Part shown: piece by piece, positions 23,597-35,649 of the stretch
How the letters are laid out: each line of letters starts with the position of its first letter
How positions within the stretch are numbered: position 1 is the stretch's first letter
Assembly: GCA_030272155.1 (NCBI GenBank)
Contig: CP126199.1
Location: forward strand, 2,790,001 to 2,854,000
DNA: 64,000 bases
Direction of reading: 5' to 3'
From: Tetradesmus obliquus
Lineage: Eukaryota; Chlorophyta; Chlorophyceae; Sphaeropleales; Scenedesmaceae
Notes under the pieces: generated by a model
What the model was told of the DNA's origin: nothing
Seen by the model: the letters and a program-made list of their open reading frames with translations, nothing else
Database searches by the model: none
Program-made: the position numbers and the translations under genes

Positions 23597-24905
23597 AGAC
23601 GCCCTACAGCCATCCCAGGTGTGCAGGTGAGTGCGCCGAGCTGCAGGTGTACTTATGAAAACGCTGGAAGTGGCGTGATAAAAGAAACGATTTATGAGCA
23701 GGAAGCCTGCAGTACTAGGCAGCATCAACCTTTCACAGGTACATGGCAGCTGCTCGCGTGCCAGGGTGTCTTGCGCAACAGGGTTAGCGGCATTGCAGTG
23801 TGCATTGGGCGCGCCTTGAGCTGTGTGCACTGCCTGTAGTGTGATTTGAACCTACAGTAGTTTGTCTGTAAGTAGTGAGCTGCTGAGGGTGCCTGGCACC
23901 TCCACAAATGTGCAGGTGGGTACCACTGCCTGCATGCGCAAGTGCTGGCTGTGTATCCACCTGCACACCTGCGGAGACGCTTACACTGTGCAAGCAAAGA
24001 GCATACGATTGCAGTATAGGCAGGTATTACTGCTGCAGAGGGCAAGTGTTGCGCCGTTATTGTGATATGTGCGGTGCGGGCACTGGGATGTTACTCATGT
24101 GCCCCAGCAAATTGTTTGACCCGCCACGTGATATTCTTGCTTACAGCTCTGCTGCTGGTGCTGCTGCTCCCGTCTTGTTTCTGTGCTGGACGCTTCTGTA
24201 GGAGGCGCAATGACCAGACCGAAATCAGCAACTGGGCGATGCAGGACCCTGCACTGCACTCGTGGCTCTGCATAAGAAGCTGAGATCTGCTGCTTGCTCA
24301 GTGGTGTGGTCAACAGGCAGTGAGGCTTGCAAGCATGCAAGTGCAGTGGAGGGTGTGGCATGGCACACGTGGTGATGGCTGTGCAGTCTTTTTGCAGAGC
24401 CCAACACCTGTGTGGGGTACGGAACCTGTGGTGTTGCCCTGTGGATTGTGGAGTGTAGGGGGCATGTAGCGGTGCTTACAGCGCCTGCTGTGTGGTGCAT
24501 TGAACCATGCAAAGTGAAGAGGAGGCTGTCATGCTTTTGTGTTGTGGCTTGGTAGTTGTGTTTGCTGTTGGTAGGTGCTGGTTGGATACCCAGTTTGGAC
24601 ACCATGGCGACACGGTGGAAATGGAATTGATTTGGACACTGCTGATGCGGTGGGGTCGGTGCTGCATCGCCTGTGTAATGCTACATGTGCCAACCAATCA
24701 TTGGCATCCCCTGTGTACCTCGACATGTGTGAATCAAACATTGACAACTGAGGAATGCATGAGCTGCGGTGTGCAGCTGCTCACCTAGCAACACTGAAGT
24801 CACAGGTCTTGCTTGGTTGTTACCAAAGTGTATCTTCACTCTGACAGCCGTTACTCAACTATGCAGCATACTCGGCTTCCACCTGTTCATCTGTGCAGTT
24901 GCGCA
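23597..24905. other. Convergent intergenic region, 3' flanks of two genes
   Basis: This lies between the plus-strand LEA-like gene and the minus-strand PIG-L gene. TGTAA at 23867-23871 is a plausible poly(A) signal for the former. TTACA at 24476-24480 (TGTAA on the minus strand) is plausible for PIG-L. No coding exon is supported. Confidence 0.5.
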
Positions 24906-27045
24906 TTAGCCAAGCGCCATCGGCTGCAGCCTGTTGACAAATGTGTAGCTTGACAGCAACACAAACAGCTTGCGGTACCTGCAACAGCAGCACACAAGCA
25001 AACAATAATGGCTGATCTGACAGGCGGCAACACTAGCACGCAAGGACAGGGCATGACGGATAACCCAAACGCACCTTTCTCTGATGCAAGGAAGCTGCTG
25101 GCATGAGCCCTAAACTTGTGTGGGCTACACAGGCACGGCAGCACTCACCAGACCCACTGGCTCTTGTGAGCAGCCATGGCCTGCACACTGGCCCACACCC
25201 GACCGCCAATCACCAGCACCTGACCGCGCCGCGGCAGCAGCGCTGACAGCAGTACAGCCAGCAAGCAGCTGTACTTGTGCAGCAAGCACTCGCTGACCTG
25301 CAGCACAGCAGCCCGCAGATAAATACAGTGACGTAAAGGCAGCCGGCATGCACTTACTACACCACGTGGTAGTGCACTACAGGGAGGCCAAGTAGCTCTG
25401 CTGTTGCTTGCTGTACTTTCATGCTGTGCTGCAATGCTGGCACTCCTCACAGCTCGCGGTGTGCTGCAGTGTGCATGCATAGCTGGTTGATGCGGTTGAA
25501 GCAGCATTGTGTGGATTGCTCTGCAGAGAAGGTTGATGATCCACAACAGGCAAGTGCCTCACAAGCATTTTGTTTGACACACGCTGCAGCTGCCAATCTC
25601 TGTTGCCACAAGGGCATCCTGTCGCTCCTACCGCCGCTGCTACTGTTGCTGCTGCTGCTGCTGCTGCTGCTGTTCCTATCATCAACTCACCAGCTGCCAG
25701 CCGTGCTGCACTCCCAGCTGGTGCCCTTGGGAATGCAACAGCAGCCTGCACACAACCATGCAGCAGCAGCAGCAGCCGTGACACAGGTACACTAGGCATC
25801 TGGTGATTTCACGGCCACTACCAATGCGCAGTAATGCATGCACCCGATAACAGCATCTGGCAAGTCAACTGGATGGTTTTACCTGTGGTTGCTGCCGTAA
25901 ATTGGTACAACTGCTGCTGACAGCAGAAGCATGATGTTGTCTGGCCGCAATCCTCTCTCACAACATGCATAGTAACATGCATATTGTTCAAATGCTGCAC
26001 CGCTCACCTCACGCCTTCATGCACCCCTCTATGGTTGATGTGACCAGATACACCATATGCATCAAACGTGAGCACCTGCAGTGCAGCAGGCAACAACTCT
26101 GTGAAGCGTCATCCCTGTGAAGCACACTCAACATTGAGTCGGATAGTAGAACCTCATGCAGGCAGCAAGTGGGCACATATGTACTGTGCTTGCCATGCTG
26201 CAAACTTCTGCTGTTGTGGCGGCAGTAGCTTACTCACAGTATCACAAGGGTACTGCCTGAGGTGCTGCTGCACCTGCTGTGCACCTGCTTCAGCTGGCCA
26301 TGACCTTGTCATGCCATCCTGTAGCATGGGCAGCAGCACAGCCATTGCCACTGCTGAGCAGCGATTGAACCGCAAAATAAAACCCAGATGCATGTTTGCA
26401 GCACAGGCAGAACTTGGCACACATGCCGCAGCTGGTGCGTTTGCAGGTGATGCATACACTGCCCAACAGTGCATGATTGGGTTGCGCAACATTTCTGTTC
26501 AGGGGCTGGGCAGCTGGTTGCTAGAAGGGCTGCCACTGACCTGAAGCTCAGGGTGGTTGACGATAGTAACGTTCTGCCTTGGTATCTGCAAGGGGGTATC
26601 ACCACCATCCAGCAACAGCAGCGGCAGCAGCAGCAGCAGCATGTCATCACTGTCGAGCGCCCAGGCAGTGGTAAGCGCGCTGAGGGAACGCCGTGGTTGC
26701 TCACCTGCAGTACCGTGCAGGCTGCAAGGAGCTCCTTTTCTCGTACTGCACCCAGGCCGTCTCCGTTACCTACACAAGCACAACAACACAGCAGTACCAG
26801 AAGCAGCAGCAGCAGCGGTTGTAACTTGCACGCACAGCATCCACAGAGTGCGGAGGCCAACCGCGTTTTGAAATATTCTCACCGTTTGAAAGGCATAGAA
26901 TGCGTACAGTAGCTCCCTGGCGTTGCAGTACATGCAGCGTAGGCGCGAAAAACATGGACTCGTCGTCTGGATGAGCAATGACGAGGAGCACTCGTTTCGC
27001 ACTCTTCAGGCCCTGAATGCTGCCTAACAAGCTCAAATGCTGCAT
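24906..27045 (-). CDS. PIGL: N-acetylglucosaminyl-phosphatidylinositol de-N-acetylase (PIG-L)
   Basis: Second step of GPI-anchor synthesis: removes acetate from GlcNAc-phosphatidylinositol at the ER. Eight exons fit in phase: 26883-27045, 26705-26769, 26541-26585, 26238-26318, 26008-26075, 25691-25745, 25149-25297 and 24906-24978, giving 232 aa (the human protein has about 250). Zinc-binding signature AHPDDE is at residues 24-29. ILCLSNGNGDGLGAVREKEL follows, then VTIVNHPELQDG. TFDAYGVSGHINH at 121-133 carries the second metal and catalytic His motif. The end, AHKSQWVWYRKLFVLLSSY, matches the usual C-terminus. The amino-terminal membrane helix of animal PIG-L is missing from this model; the frame stays open upstream of the ATG to 27153 without a hydrophobic run, so an upstream exon may be missing. 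Confidence 0.95.
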
Positions 27046-27444
27046 TTGTCGTAGCTGCTGGTGATCAGCACGTGGTTTTGGGTTGATGGATACTTGACCG
27101 ATCAAACACCGTTCAAGTGTCTCTGCTGTGTGCAGCTGCTTTGTCTTAGTCAAATCGCTGGAGCGCGCAATATGGTTACATACAGGTGTTTATCACTTGC
27201 TGGAAGGCACCTGAGCCATCAAAACCTTGACAGCTGGCCACCCAAACCCAAAGTGTCATGTCGCAAACAGAACAGTAACGTAGCATGATCGCGTGGTGCA
27301 CCTCATCAACATCATGTTACCCATCAAGCCATAGCATAGCATAGCATAGCGTGATGCACCTGTGGACATGCTCCACGGCATGCAGTAGCATGCCGCAGCG
27401 GCTGCTGCAGCCACCAACACAACCACCCTGCAATTGAACCATTC
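27046..27444. other. Short intergenic region between PIG-L and the channel gene
   Basis: It holds the promoter side of PIG-L and the 3' UTR of the channel gene. TTACA at 27176-27180 (TGTAA on the minus strand) lies 265 bases past the channel stop. A short ATAGC repeat lies near 27332-27350. Confidence 0.5.
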
Positions 27445-28637
27445 TCAGCGCTCCTCCCCATCACCAGCTGCTGCCGAGTTATCTGCAGCCCGCGCAGCAG
27501 CTAGGTACTCAGGTGCTATGGGCAAGATCTGGTTGGCGCGTGCCTGCCTGTATCGCTGAGGCAGCCCCATCTTTTCAGGTGTGGTACCCCGGGAGCCACC
27601 TGCAGCGCTGCCGCTGCCTTCCCTGCTGCCATCTCTGCTGCCACTCATCCTGCTCTGCCACTGCCTCAGTTGCTGCTGCTGCTGCTGCTGCTGCTGCCAA
27701 ACTTGCTCATCTGCAGGCTCAGGCTCTTGCCATGACTGCTGCTCTTGCCGTGGCGTAGCCCAGCTGGCATCACTTCCTTGCATAGCTGACAGGCGCTGCT
27801 GCTGCTGCTGCTGCTGCTGGGATGATGCCGTTAGTGGTGGCTGCTGGCTCGCCCTCCTACTGTTGCTCAAGGCTGCTGCTGCAGCCGCCGCTGTGCTGCT
27901 TGCAGTGCCCACCCTGCCTGTGTCTCCTCCTGCTGCTGCTGCTGCTGCAGTGCTACGCTGTGTTACTTGTTGGCCCTGTTTGGCTTCCCCTGGAGGGCTT
28001 GTTGGGCCTTCTTTCAGAGGTCCTGCTGCTGACCTAGGGCTCAGCTGCTTCAGCCCCGCTTTGGCATCATTGCCAGCAAGCTTCTCAGCACCCCGCTTCA
28101 TGACAACCTGCAACCGCAAGCAACACAATGCATTCAGCACTGTGATCATGCGGCACGTGCATTGCAAATCCTCCAACGCTGTGGCTGCATATTCAGTGCC
28201 AATCCCCAGCCCATGCACGGCATGTGTACAGCTGCAACTTGCTGACAACACACCAGCAGGGATGACAGTGTCACAGCCACTGCATGCATCTTGCGCAGTG
28301 CCACCAACAGCACACCCTCTTTCCGTGCAGAATGGTACGCAGCGCAGCTGCACAAACTGTTCTACATTGACATGCACCCAACAAAACAAACAGATGTTAC
28401 TGCTAGATCGCTGCCACCTCCACCTCTTCCTACCCACCTGCACCAGCACGTCCTCAACAGCATCTTCTGTCCTTGCAAAGGCAGCAGCGTAGCTGGGCTG
28501 CTCCTGTATGGCGTATGACGCCTCGCCCACCAGCAGCTGCGTGCGCACAGCCACAGGAAACTCAGGCACGCCAGACAGCTCCGCCTCCTCATTGTCTTCT
28601 ATTGCACCAGCCATGTTGAGCAGCCAGCGGCCAGCCT

Positions 28638-28685
<48 letters not shown>

Positions 28686-29814
28686 TGGCGTTGGGGAGCG
28701 GCATGCTCATTGACACGTCTTCGCCTTATCTCACACCTCGCAGTGCGGTGCTCGCTGCTGGTGCATCGACAGCGAACAAGGAACCAAGTTCATCACATGT
28801 GTGCATGATCAAGCAACGGCAAGCACTGATACGACAAATCGTGCGGTCAGCTCACCTTGATCCAGTTGGACAAGGTGACCTTGAGGAACAGCGCACCCAC
28901 TATCACAATCGCTGCGACCAGCAAGTGCGCGCTGCCACCCGACAGCAGCCGCTGTGCCGCCTGCTGAGGCGTCATGCTGCCAGCGTTGGCCCATACTACG
29001 GAGGTGGCAGTGCAGATGCGCAGCACCAGCGCTGCAAAGGCGTCTGTGACGATGGCGCTGCGCGGCACTCCAAAGATGGAGAAGGCCCACAACGCAAAGC
29101 CCACGTGCCACACCTGCAGCCAAACACATACGCCCGAAATCCATATGAACAGTGCACGTCAATAACATAACATAACATACATAACATTGTTACAACATAT
29201 TTCAGTGTAAGGATGTAAGATTTGCTGGCCAGGAGGTGATCAAAGCAGGCTAGCCTAAGTGTGGCAGCGAATAAGGACGCAGTGTGCAGCGTGCTACTAC
29301 ACGTGCAGTAAGCTCAGCGGCAGTCTGGCTGTTGCTCACCGCTGCAAAGGGCAGCAGGTTGAGCACCATGTTGCTCAGGTCAGCGCCGTACGTGATGGGC
29401 CGCCGCGACACTGACAGCAGCTCAGCCTTGTCACACCTGCGGGCACCACACAACAGCAGCACACACGCTGATTATAGAGCTTAACCCATTTGGCTGATCC
29501 TCTGCAACCATGCATGTGTGCTTGTGTGTGCCGCAGTTGCAGACCAAGCGTCGGTTAATAAAGCCGCCACATGTGAAGTGTAGGAGACCTGTTGAGCGCA
29601 CTGGACAACAGAGCCAGTGCGCAAGTGCCCCACTACCTGACACAAACTGCAGTACTGTGCTGCATGCTGTGTCTGGCACAAGGACAAGTAGCTGCTGGCC
29701 ACAGCTGCAGCTCACCAGTATGCAGTGGCAAACCAAAAGGCAGCAGTCATGTAGCAGATGGGCATGCCGCCAGACAGCAGCATCGACACGTATATAACAT
29801 TCAAGTGCTCGCCT

Positions 29815-29854
<40 letters not shown>

Positions 29855-32800
29855 CAGCAGACCATGCCAGCCGTCGGACACATTTCCGTGCACTGCCGCA
29901 CCTGTAGCCAGCTGCTGCTTGCAAGTACTGTTCGTGGCGTGCTCGCTGCATGCTGTTGCCATCATTGCATGCCAGGGGAGCCAGGAGAGACAGGTACAGC
30001 CAGGTACATGCGCTGCCAGGAGTGTCTGGTTTGCAACAGGCAGCTGTGCTCAGCTGCATACACTTCACTTTGCCCACATGCCATCCCAACTGCCTGCACC
30101 CCCTGTTGATATCTCACCATATCTTTGGTCCAGCGTGAACTCCGGGCCCTGCAGGCTCTCCTGCAGCTGGTGCTGCGTGAGGCACTCAGCGCGGTTCCAG
30201 TAGTGCCACTTGACCATCAGCCACCTGCAGCCACAGCCCGCCACGCAGCAGCGTGCGGGATTTTCCCTGCCATAGCCGCCAACTTCTAGCAGCTGTATGG
30301 CTCAAGCAGGAAGCAACAGGGCACAGCCAGCATTGCTAATGCGGTGCATGCAGCGTAACAATGCATTTTGTCGTGGAACCACAAGCTCTGGGTATATGAG
30401 CAACCTGCATGCATCCCAAGCATGTGTCTTTGGCATCCGTGTTCTGATTCAACCCACCTGATTGGCAGGTTGGTTGCGCGCAGCAGCGCCGCAACAAACT
30501 GGCTGATCACCAGCGAGCGCCCTACCACCTTGTACCAGTTGGGTGTGAGGTCAGTGTATATGCCTTGGAAGAACAGCCCGTCAGCAGCAGTGCCGTCCAG
30601 TGCATGCGCCAGGAACGGCAGGTATGCGTTGGCGATGATGGTGGACACTGCACTGTTGAGGAACTGTGGCAGCGGTGGCAGCAGGAATGGCAGCAGCCAC
30701 CTTCAGTTAGTTTAAGCCTGTTGACATGCACCTCAATGCAATTGGTTGGGCAGCCGCATTTACAGAGCCTCAATCTCTGTTTCATCTATCCCAGGCTCAA
30801 CAAGCCCCCCGTGTTTTGCTGCACCTCATATAACATGCCAAATCAGTCCCATATTTACCTGCAAGCAGCGCCTACCTGTGCCATGAACAGCTTCCATGCC
30901 AGCGAGCGCGCCTCCGAGCTGCGCGTGTGGTGCTTCTCAAACACGGTCAGCAGCCTGCTGCTGTATGCCAGCAGGCTGTTGATGATCAAGATGACCAGCA
31001 CAGTAGCGACCTGGCTGCCCGCCTGCAGCACCAGCAGGCCAGCCAGGCCACTGCAGTACACGCTCTCACTGCAGCAGGGCAGCAACAGTGCCAGGCAGTG
31101 CAGGGCAGGTGGCGAGTAAGGCGGGCATTGTCGAGCAGCAACGGCTGCTGATTGACTGCAAGCATCCTGTAGTCGTCGAGCAAAAGAAGGTTGAGGCAAG
31201 GTCAAAGGCAAAAAGCAAAAGGAGGTTGAGGCATAAACAAGGTTGAAGGCAAGGAGTGCCTGCCTGCGCTTGCAAGCTCACCTCAGCATGCCGTTGCTGA
31301 TGGCCTTGTAGCAGAAGCACTTGTAGCAGCTGCTCTCTGCTTTGCTGCATGCAGTGCCGTTGGGTGCTGTGCCAGTGGTGCAGGCTTTGTACAGCTCCCT
31401 GTCTGCATCTGTCAGGCTCAACGCCCCTGTTGCATCTGCCAGCCTGCATCCCTCCCCACAGCTACTGCTGCTCAGGCCAGCCACCTGCGCAACAGCAGTT
31501 GCATGGCTGTGTTTGGTCAATGGCTGCATGCAGGTTCTGAACCCATATTTGCTTTGATGCAGTATCCGCAGTTTGTGTTGATGGCTCGATGCGACAGGCT
31601 CCACGCTGCTGGGCCCTTAGTGCATTTTCAGAGGCAGGGGTGCGATGACACAGCTGCGGCAAGCACAGCAGTGCCACGTGCCGATGGCATGACGTTCCAG
31701 CTTTATTTAGCTTGTGATGCTGCAGTCAACAAGCGCCTGGTTGGTCTGTTTATGCTCAGCGCTGCACAGACACACACATACCTGTGGCAGGTTGTAGCGC
31801 ATGGCGCTGGCCAGGCTGATCAGCACAAAGCCCACAGCTAGAGCGCTGTAGCTGCAGGCAGCCACCAACGCTGCGCGCAGGAAGCGGTCAAAGCCGCCAT
31901 GCTCCATGTTCTCGTACTGCACGTCAGAAGGCTCAGGGGCGCCTGTGACATCCAGCGCATGCCTGCAAGCCAGCACATGAACAATCATTGGCTTGGCCAG
32001 GGAGCGCCATGTGAGAAGGCCCTCCTGCAAGCCCTCGCCACATTGCATACAGCTGCAGGGCGTGTGATGCTACCCAAAACACCACACACCGGCTTCCCAG
32101 GTTGCAAACTAACCAGAAAGACATGTAAAGTTGTTGAACCCTGGTGACGGCAACCAAGCAATGCTGCGCTGCGCTAGCATGCCGCCGCAGGCATGAAGCA
32201 GTGCCGCGCTGCCCACGCCTGCGCACCTGCCCCGCAGCTTGTGCTGCTGCTTCAGCGACCACCACTGCCTCATCCTGCTGTGTGGCTGCGCCTTCAGGCA
32301 TGCCAGCTTGCCTGCCTCATCTTTGAATGTCACAAACGCACCCACCACGCGGTGGCTGTCAGCTTGAGACTGCTCAACCTGCAGACCCACATGCACAGGA
32401 AAACACGCATGTTTCAGCGCTCGTTGTAAACCCAGAGCTGCAGCACCAGCGTTACTCACCATACGCCATGAGGCATCACGTATGGGTTGAGATGCGTCCA
32501 ACGACAAAAATAGAGCATCACCCGTGCACATACAATGCCCTGCACTGCATTGTTGGATGAGCACTGCACCCACAGCAGACAACCTCTACCTACCTCAATT
32601 TCCTGGCTGATCCTGTCAATCTCCTCTTTGAACCTGTAGCACGCCGCCTCCTTGGCCATAGGCACCTCCTCCCAGAGCTGCGCCTCCCGCTGCAGGGCAG
32701 CAGTGGCGCCCTGCAGCTGCCGCAGCAGCCGGCCGTGCTGCAGCACCAGCCGCACCAGCCGCCCGTATGCACGCACAACCTCAACGTGCACCACCTACAG

Positions 32801-33656
32801 TTCAGAAGATGCCAACACGTAGAGTGTGTGTAGGTGTCATTGTTAGCTGCGGCAGAATTGGCGTGCACAGGCACGGAGATGCTCAGCTGATGCAAGCTCT
32901 GAGGTGCAGTTTGTGCTACATGTGCCGCCATGCAGTGCTCTGGTGACACAGCGCCATCACAGTCGTGTGCTGATCGGCTGGGACACATCCTTTGCCGCCA
33001 TGGCACGCCCTGGTGGGCTGTCCAGCTTGGTTGCCTGGCTTGTCCGCCAGGTCAGCGCATTACAAATGCACCCTTGCAGGCATGCAGGGGTCAGCTGTTG
33101 TTTCTCTAGACGCTGCTGCGTGCTGCTGCATGCTGCGCACCTCGCCGTACTGCCCAAAGAAGTCCACCAGCTCCTCTGCTGTTGCATCCTGCGGCAGCCG
33201 CTCCACGTGGATGCTGTAGTCATGGATGGTGACCTGCAGCAGGCATGAGGCAACTACTAAAGCAGCCACCGTACCGGCATGTAAAAGAACACTCTGGTAT
33301 AACGCTTGCATGCAAGCAGGCACGAAGCACGGAGCAGGTCTGTCCAACCAGCTACCAGGCCGGCATATGGAAGGCAACCCTGCGAAGTAGCGTGTGTGCC
33401 AACGCACCAGCATGCAAATGCCTGGAACATGCTGATGCTCACCGTATGCATGTCGGCATCATATGCCAGCTTGCACGCCTTCCAGATGATGAGCAGCGTC
33501 ACAGCAAAGTACAGCGCCACGCTGAAGCAGTCCAGCAAGGACATGGCCACAAGCGCATGCGCCTTATTGATGGGGTGTGTTGCTGGCGGCAGCTCGGCAT
33601 CGGCGATAAAAGTGGTGGCGGTGAGCAGCTCGCGCTCCCAACCCACTGCAGGATCC

Positions 33657-33694
<38 letters not shown>

Positions 33695-33842
33695 ATAGAG
33701 TTAGCGCCAACTACTTGGGCGTTAGCTGTAGGCCTTGCTGCATAAAATGTCTGTTCACTTGGCAATCCAAGTTCACAGTAGCTGAAAATGCATTTGACCT
33801 CTGTCACGTGCCAGCCTTGCAAAGGTGACGCTGCCATCAGTG

Positions 33843-33884
<42 letters not shown>

Positions 33885-34860
33885 CCTGCCGCTGTCATGT
33901 TGAGTTTGATGTAGTAGTCTGGCATTCACTACACACCTTCGAGGCTTATGTTGCTGTACAGGTGTGCTGCTCCATCGCCATTGTGAACAACTGACACGCG
34001 TCCAAAGTTTCCCAGAGACAGCAGCTCCATCTGACCAGTGTCATAGTATCTGCGGCCAGCAGCACATGCGCCAAGCAGCAGGCATAAGGTGTTTGTCACA
34101 CTCGCAATCACGTGTCTGTATAAGTTGTTGCCAACTATAAGTGATGCTTTTGGCAATGTGCTGCACTGTTGCCTGCATGCGGTTGTACTGACAGCAGTGC
34201 ATGGCCTCATCATCAAGGCTCATAGCTGCAAGTATGCACGTCTTGCAGGCGCCCTTATGCCGCTAGGTAGCCTCGCACACCTGCGGTGCCTGATACATGC
34301 CACATATATTGCCATGTGTGCTGCCACTCACTTGCCGATGTAGTTCAGCGCCATGTTAGGCACTGCTGTGATGATGGTCAGCAGCGCAAAGAGCACTGCC
34401 ATCCACCTCAGGAAGTAGAAGTACATCATGTGGCCCACCCCAAACTCTTTGAGGTCTCGTACTCTGCTGGACCACAGGTCAAAGAAGTCATGGTGTGCAT
34501 GCTGCGTGCGGTGGTACAGCCTGCAGGAAAGCACATGTGGTGGAATGGTTAGGCAGCTGCTGAAGCACCTGAGCCAAATGAGGCAGACGGCAGCTGTCTG
34601 ATCAATGATACACAGCCATCTGCATGGCTGGCTAGGGCCCCCAAACTACATGCACCTTCTACAGCAACAACTGCTGCTGCTGCTGCCGCCACTGCCGCAG
34701 CAATTAAAGGGGCAGCTAGCTCATCATGAGCGTGGCGGCCGCGACGGGTATGACAGCGCTGCTTTCACACGCACGAATGCTGTCATTTGGTCACCGGCAG
34801 CTCACTTTGCTTTGTCCTCATCCGGTGCTCGCCATTTGCCGTATCTGCGGGTAACATCCT
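27445..34860 (-). CDS. OSCA/CSC1/TMEM63-type membrane channel (5' end unresolved)
   Basis: Multi-pass membrane protein of the family of hyperosmolality- or tension-gated cation channels. Seventeen exons join in phase: 34806-34860, 34332-34520, 33937-34049, 33443-33645, 33141-33233, 32594-32794, 32227-32378, 31782-31962, 31282-31484, 30876-31068, 30458-30663, 30118-30224, 29716-29812, 29340-29436, 28856-29113, 28438-28635 and 27445-28107, at least 1069 aa. A first membrane helix (MYFYFLRWMAVLFALL), an outside loop and a second helix precede the cytosolic domain, which begins YSIHVERLP with an RRM-like pattern and a long coiled helix. GAPEPSDVQYEN is the family signature before the channel helices. 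RYGEHLNVIYVSMLLSGGMP lies in the pore region. The C-terminal tail is long, poly-Q/poly-A and probably disordered. At least one more 5' exon is needed: exon 34860 begins with two bases of a codon. Regulation is not visible. Confidence 0.9.
28638..28682. repeat. (GCA)15 tract at a 3' splice site of the channel gene
   Basis: On the minus strand this is (TGC)n running directly into CTGCAG|GCTGGC, the acceptor of exon 28438-28635. Confidence 0.9.
29815..29853. repeat. (AGC)13 tract at a 3' splice site of the channel gene
   Basis: On the minus strand (GCT)n runs into CTGCTAG|GCGAGC, the acceptor of exon 29716-29812. The acceptor here uses TAG rather than CAG. Confidence 0.85.
33658..33693. repeat. 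(GCA)12 tract just upstream of a 3' splice site
   Basis: Lies 12 bases before the acceptor of exon 33443-33645 on the minus strand. A second tract of opposite orientation, (CTG)12 at 33844-33880 on the plus strand, sits in the same intron, so the two could pair in the transcript. Confidence 0.85.
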
Positions 34861-35649
34861 CTGCAGGCAGGACGCCAGCTGCAGAAGAGCTGCAGCAGGA
34901 CATTCTGGCCTGCCTGCTGCGTGTGTGCTCTCAAACTAGATGGCTGCTGTTACTGCTGCTGCTGAAGACAATGCTGAAAGTTACAGGTGTGCCCCTGCCA
35001 CAGTACGTGAAACCAGCAGTGTTGCATGTTCAGCTCCATCTGCGTGTGGCCTGTGTCAGGGCAGAGGTTGCCAGCTCTGTTGGTCTCTGACTGCTGTACC
35101 ATGCCTGCAACAGCCATCAAACCATGAACATGTCAATGCAGCTGACTCGGATGGTAACATGTTGCTGAAGCATAAGCTGAAGTTTGTGCATGCACCGCAG
35201 CTATCCATACCATGGTACTGCAACAGCCTGACCATCAGTCACACCTGCCAGCCAAGGCTGCAGCACCGCTCAGTGTGTTCATTATTGCCATTCACCACCA
35301 AGTTTACGTGCTGGGAATGTGTCTAGATGCACGCAGCATAACAGGATGGGTTGAAATTTTAGGCAGGCTCACGCAAGGCAGCAGCATACTGATGTGGGTT
35401 GCCACAGCTTGGCACGAAATCCCTTTACACCCTTCTCCTGGATGAACATGGACCCATTCGTTCAATAAAACTGGACAGCACTCAATCAATTCATACACTA
35501 GTTACGTGTTATGTTACTGACTGGCTTACGCAGCTGCGGATACTGCCGGGCAGTGCCCATTTGCGACGCATATGTCCATGATAAGCAGTTGTGGCTTTTG
35601 TTGTAAGGCTGCAGTCGGTATCACTGTTGGGTCGTGCGTGCAACTTCAC
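34861..35649. other. Divergent region holding missing channel 5' exon(s) and the SR-protein promoter
   Basis: The channel gene needs at least one more exon here or beyond. Minus-strand ATG-started stretches near 35020 and 35160-35210 were examined, but none closes in phase. The right part should carry the promoter of the plus-strand gene starting at 35650. Confidence 0.4.

Noticed and set aside
27581-28492. 303-residue plus-strand frame
   Set aside because: Antisense to the last two channel exons and dominated by Cys/Leu readings of CTG triplets.
34605-35090. 161-residue plus-strand frame
   Set aside because: It overlaps a 55-base minus-strand channel exon that fits in phase, and shows no domain of its own.
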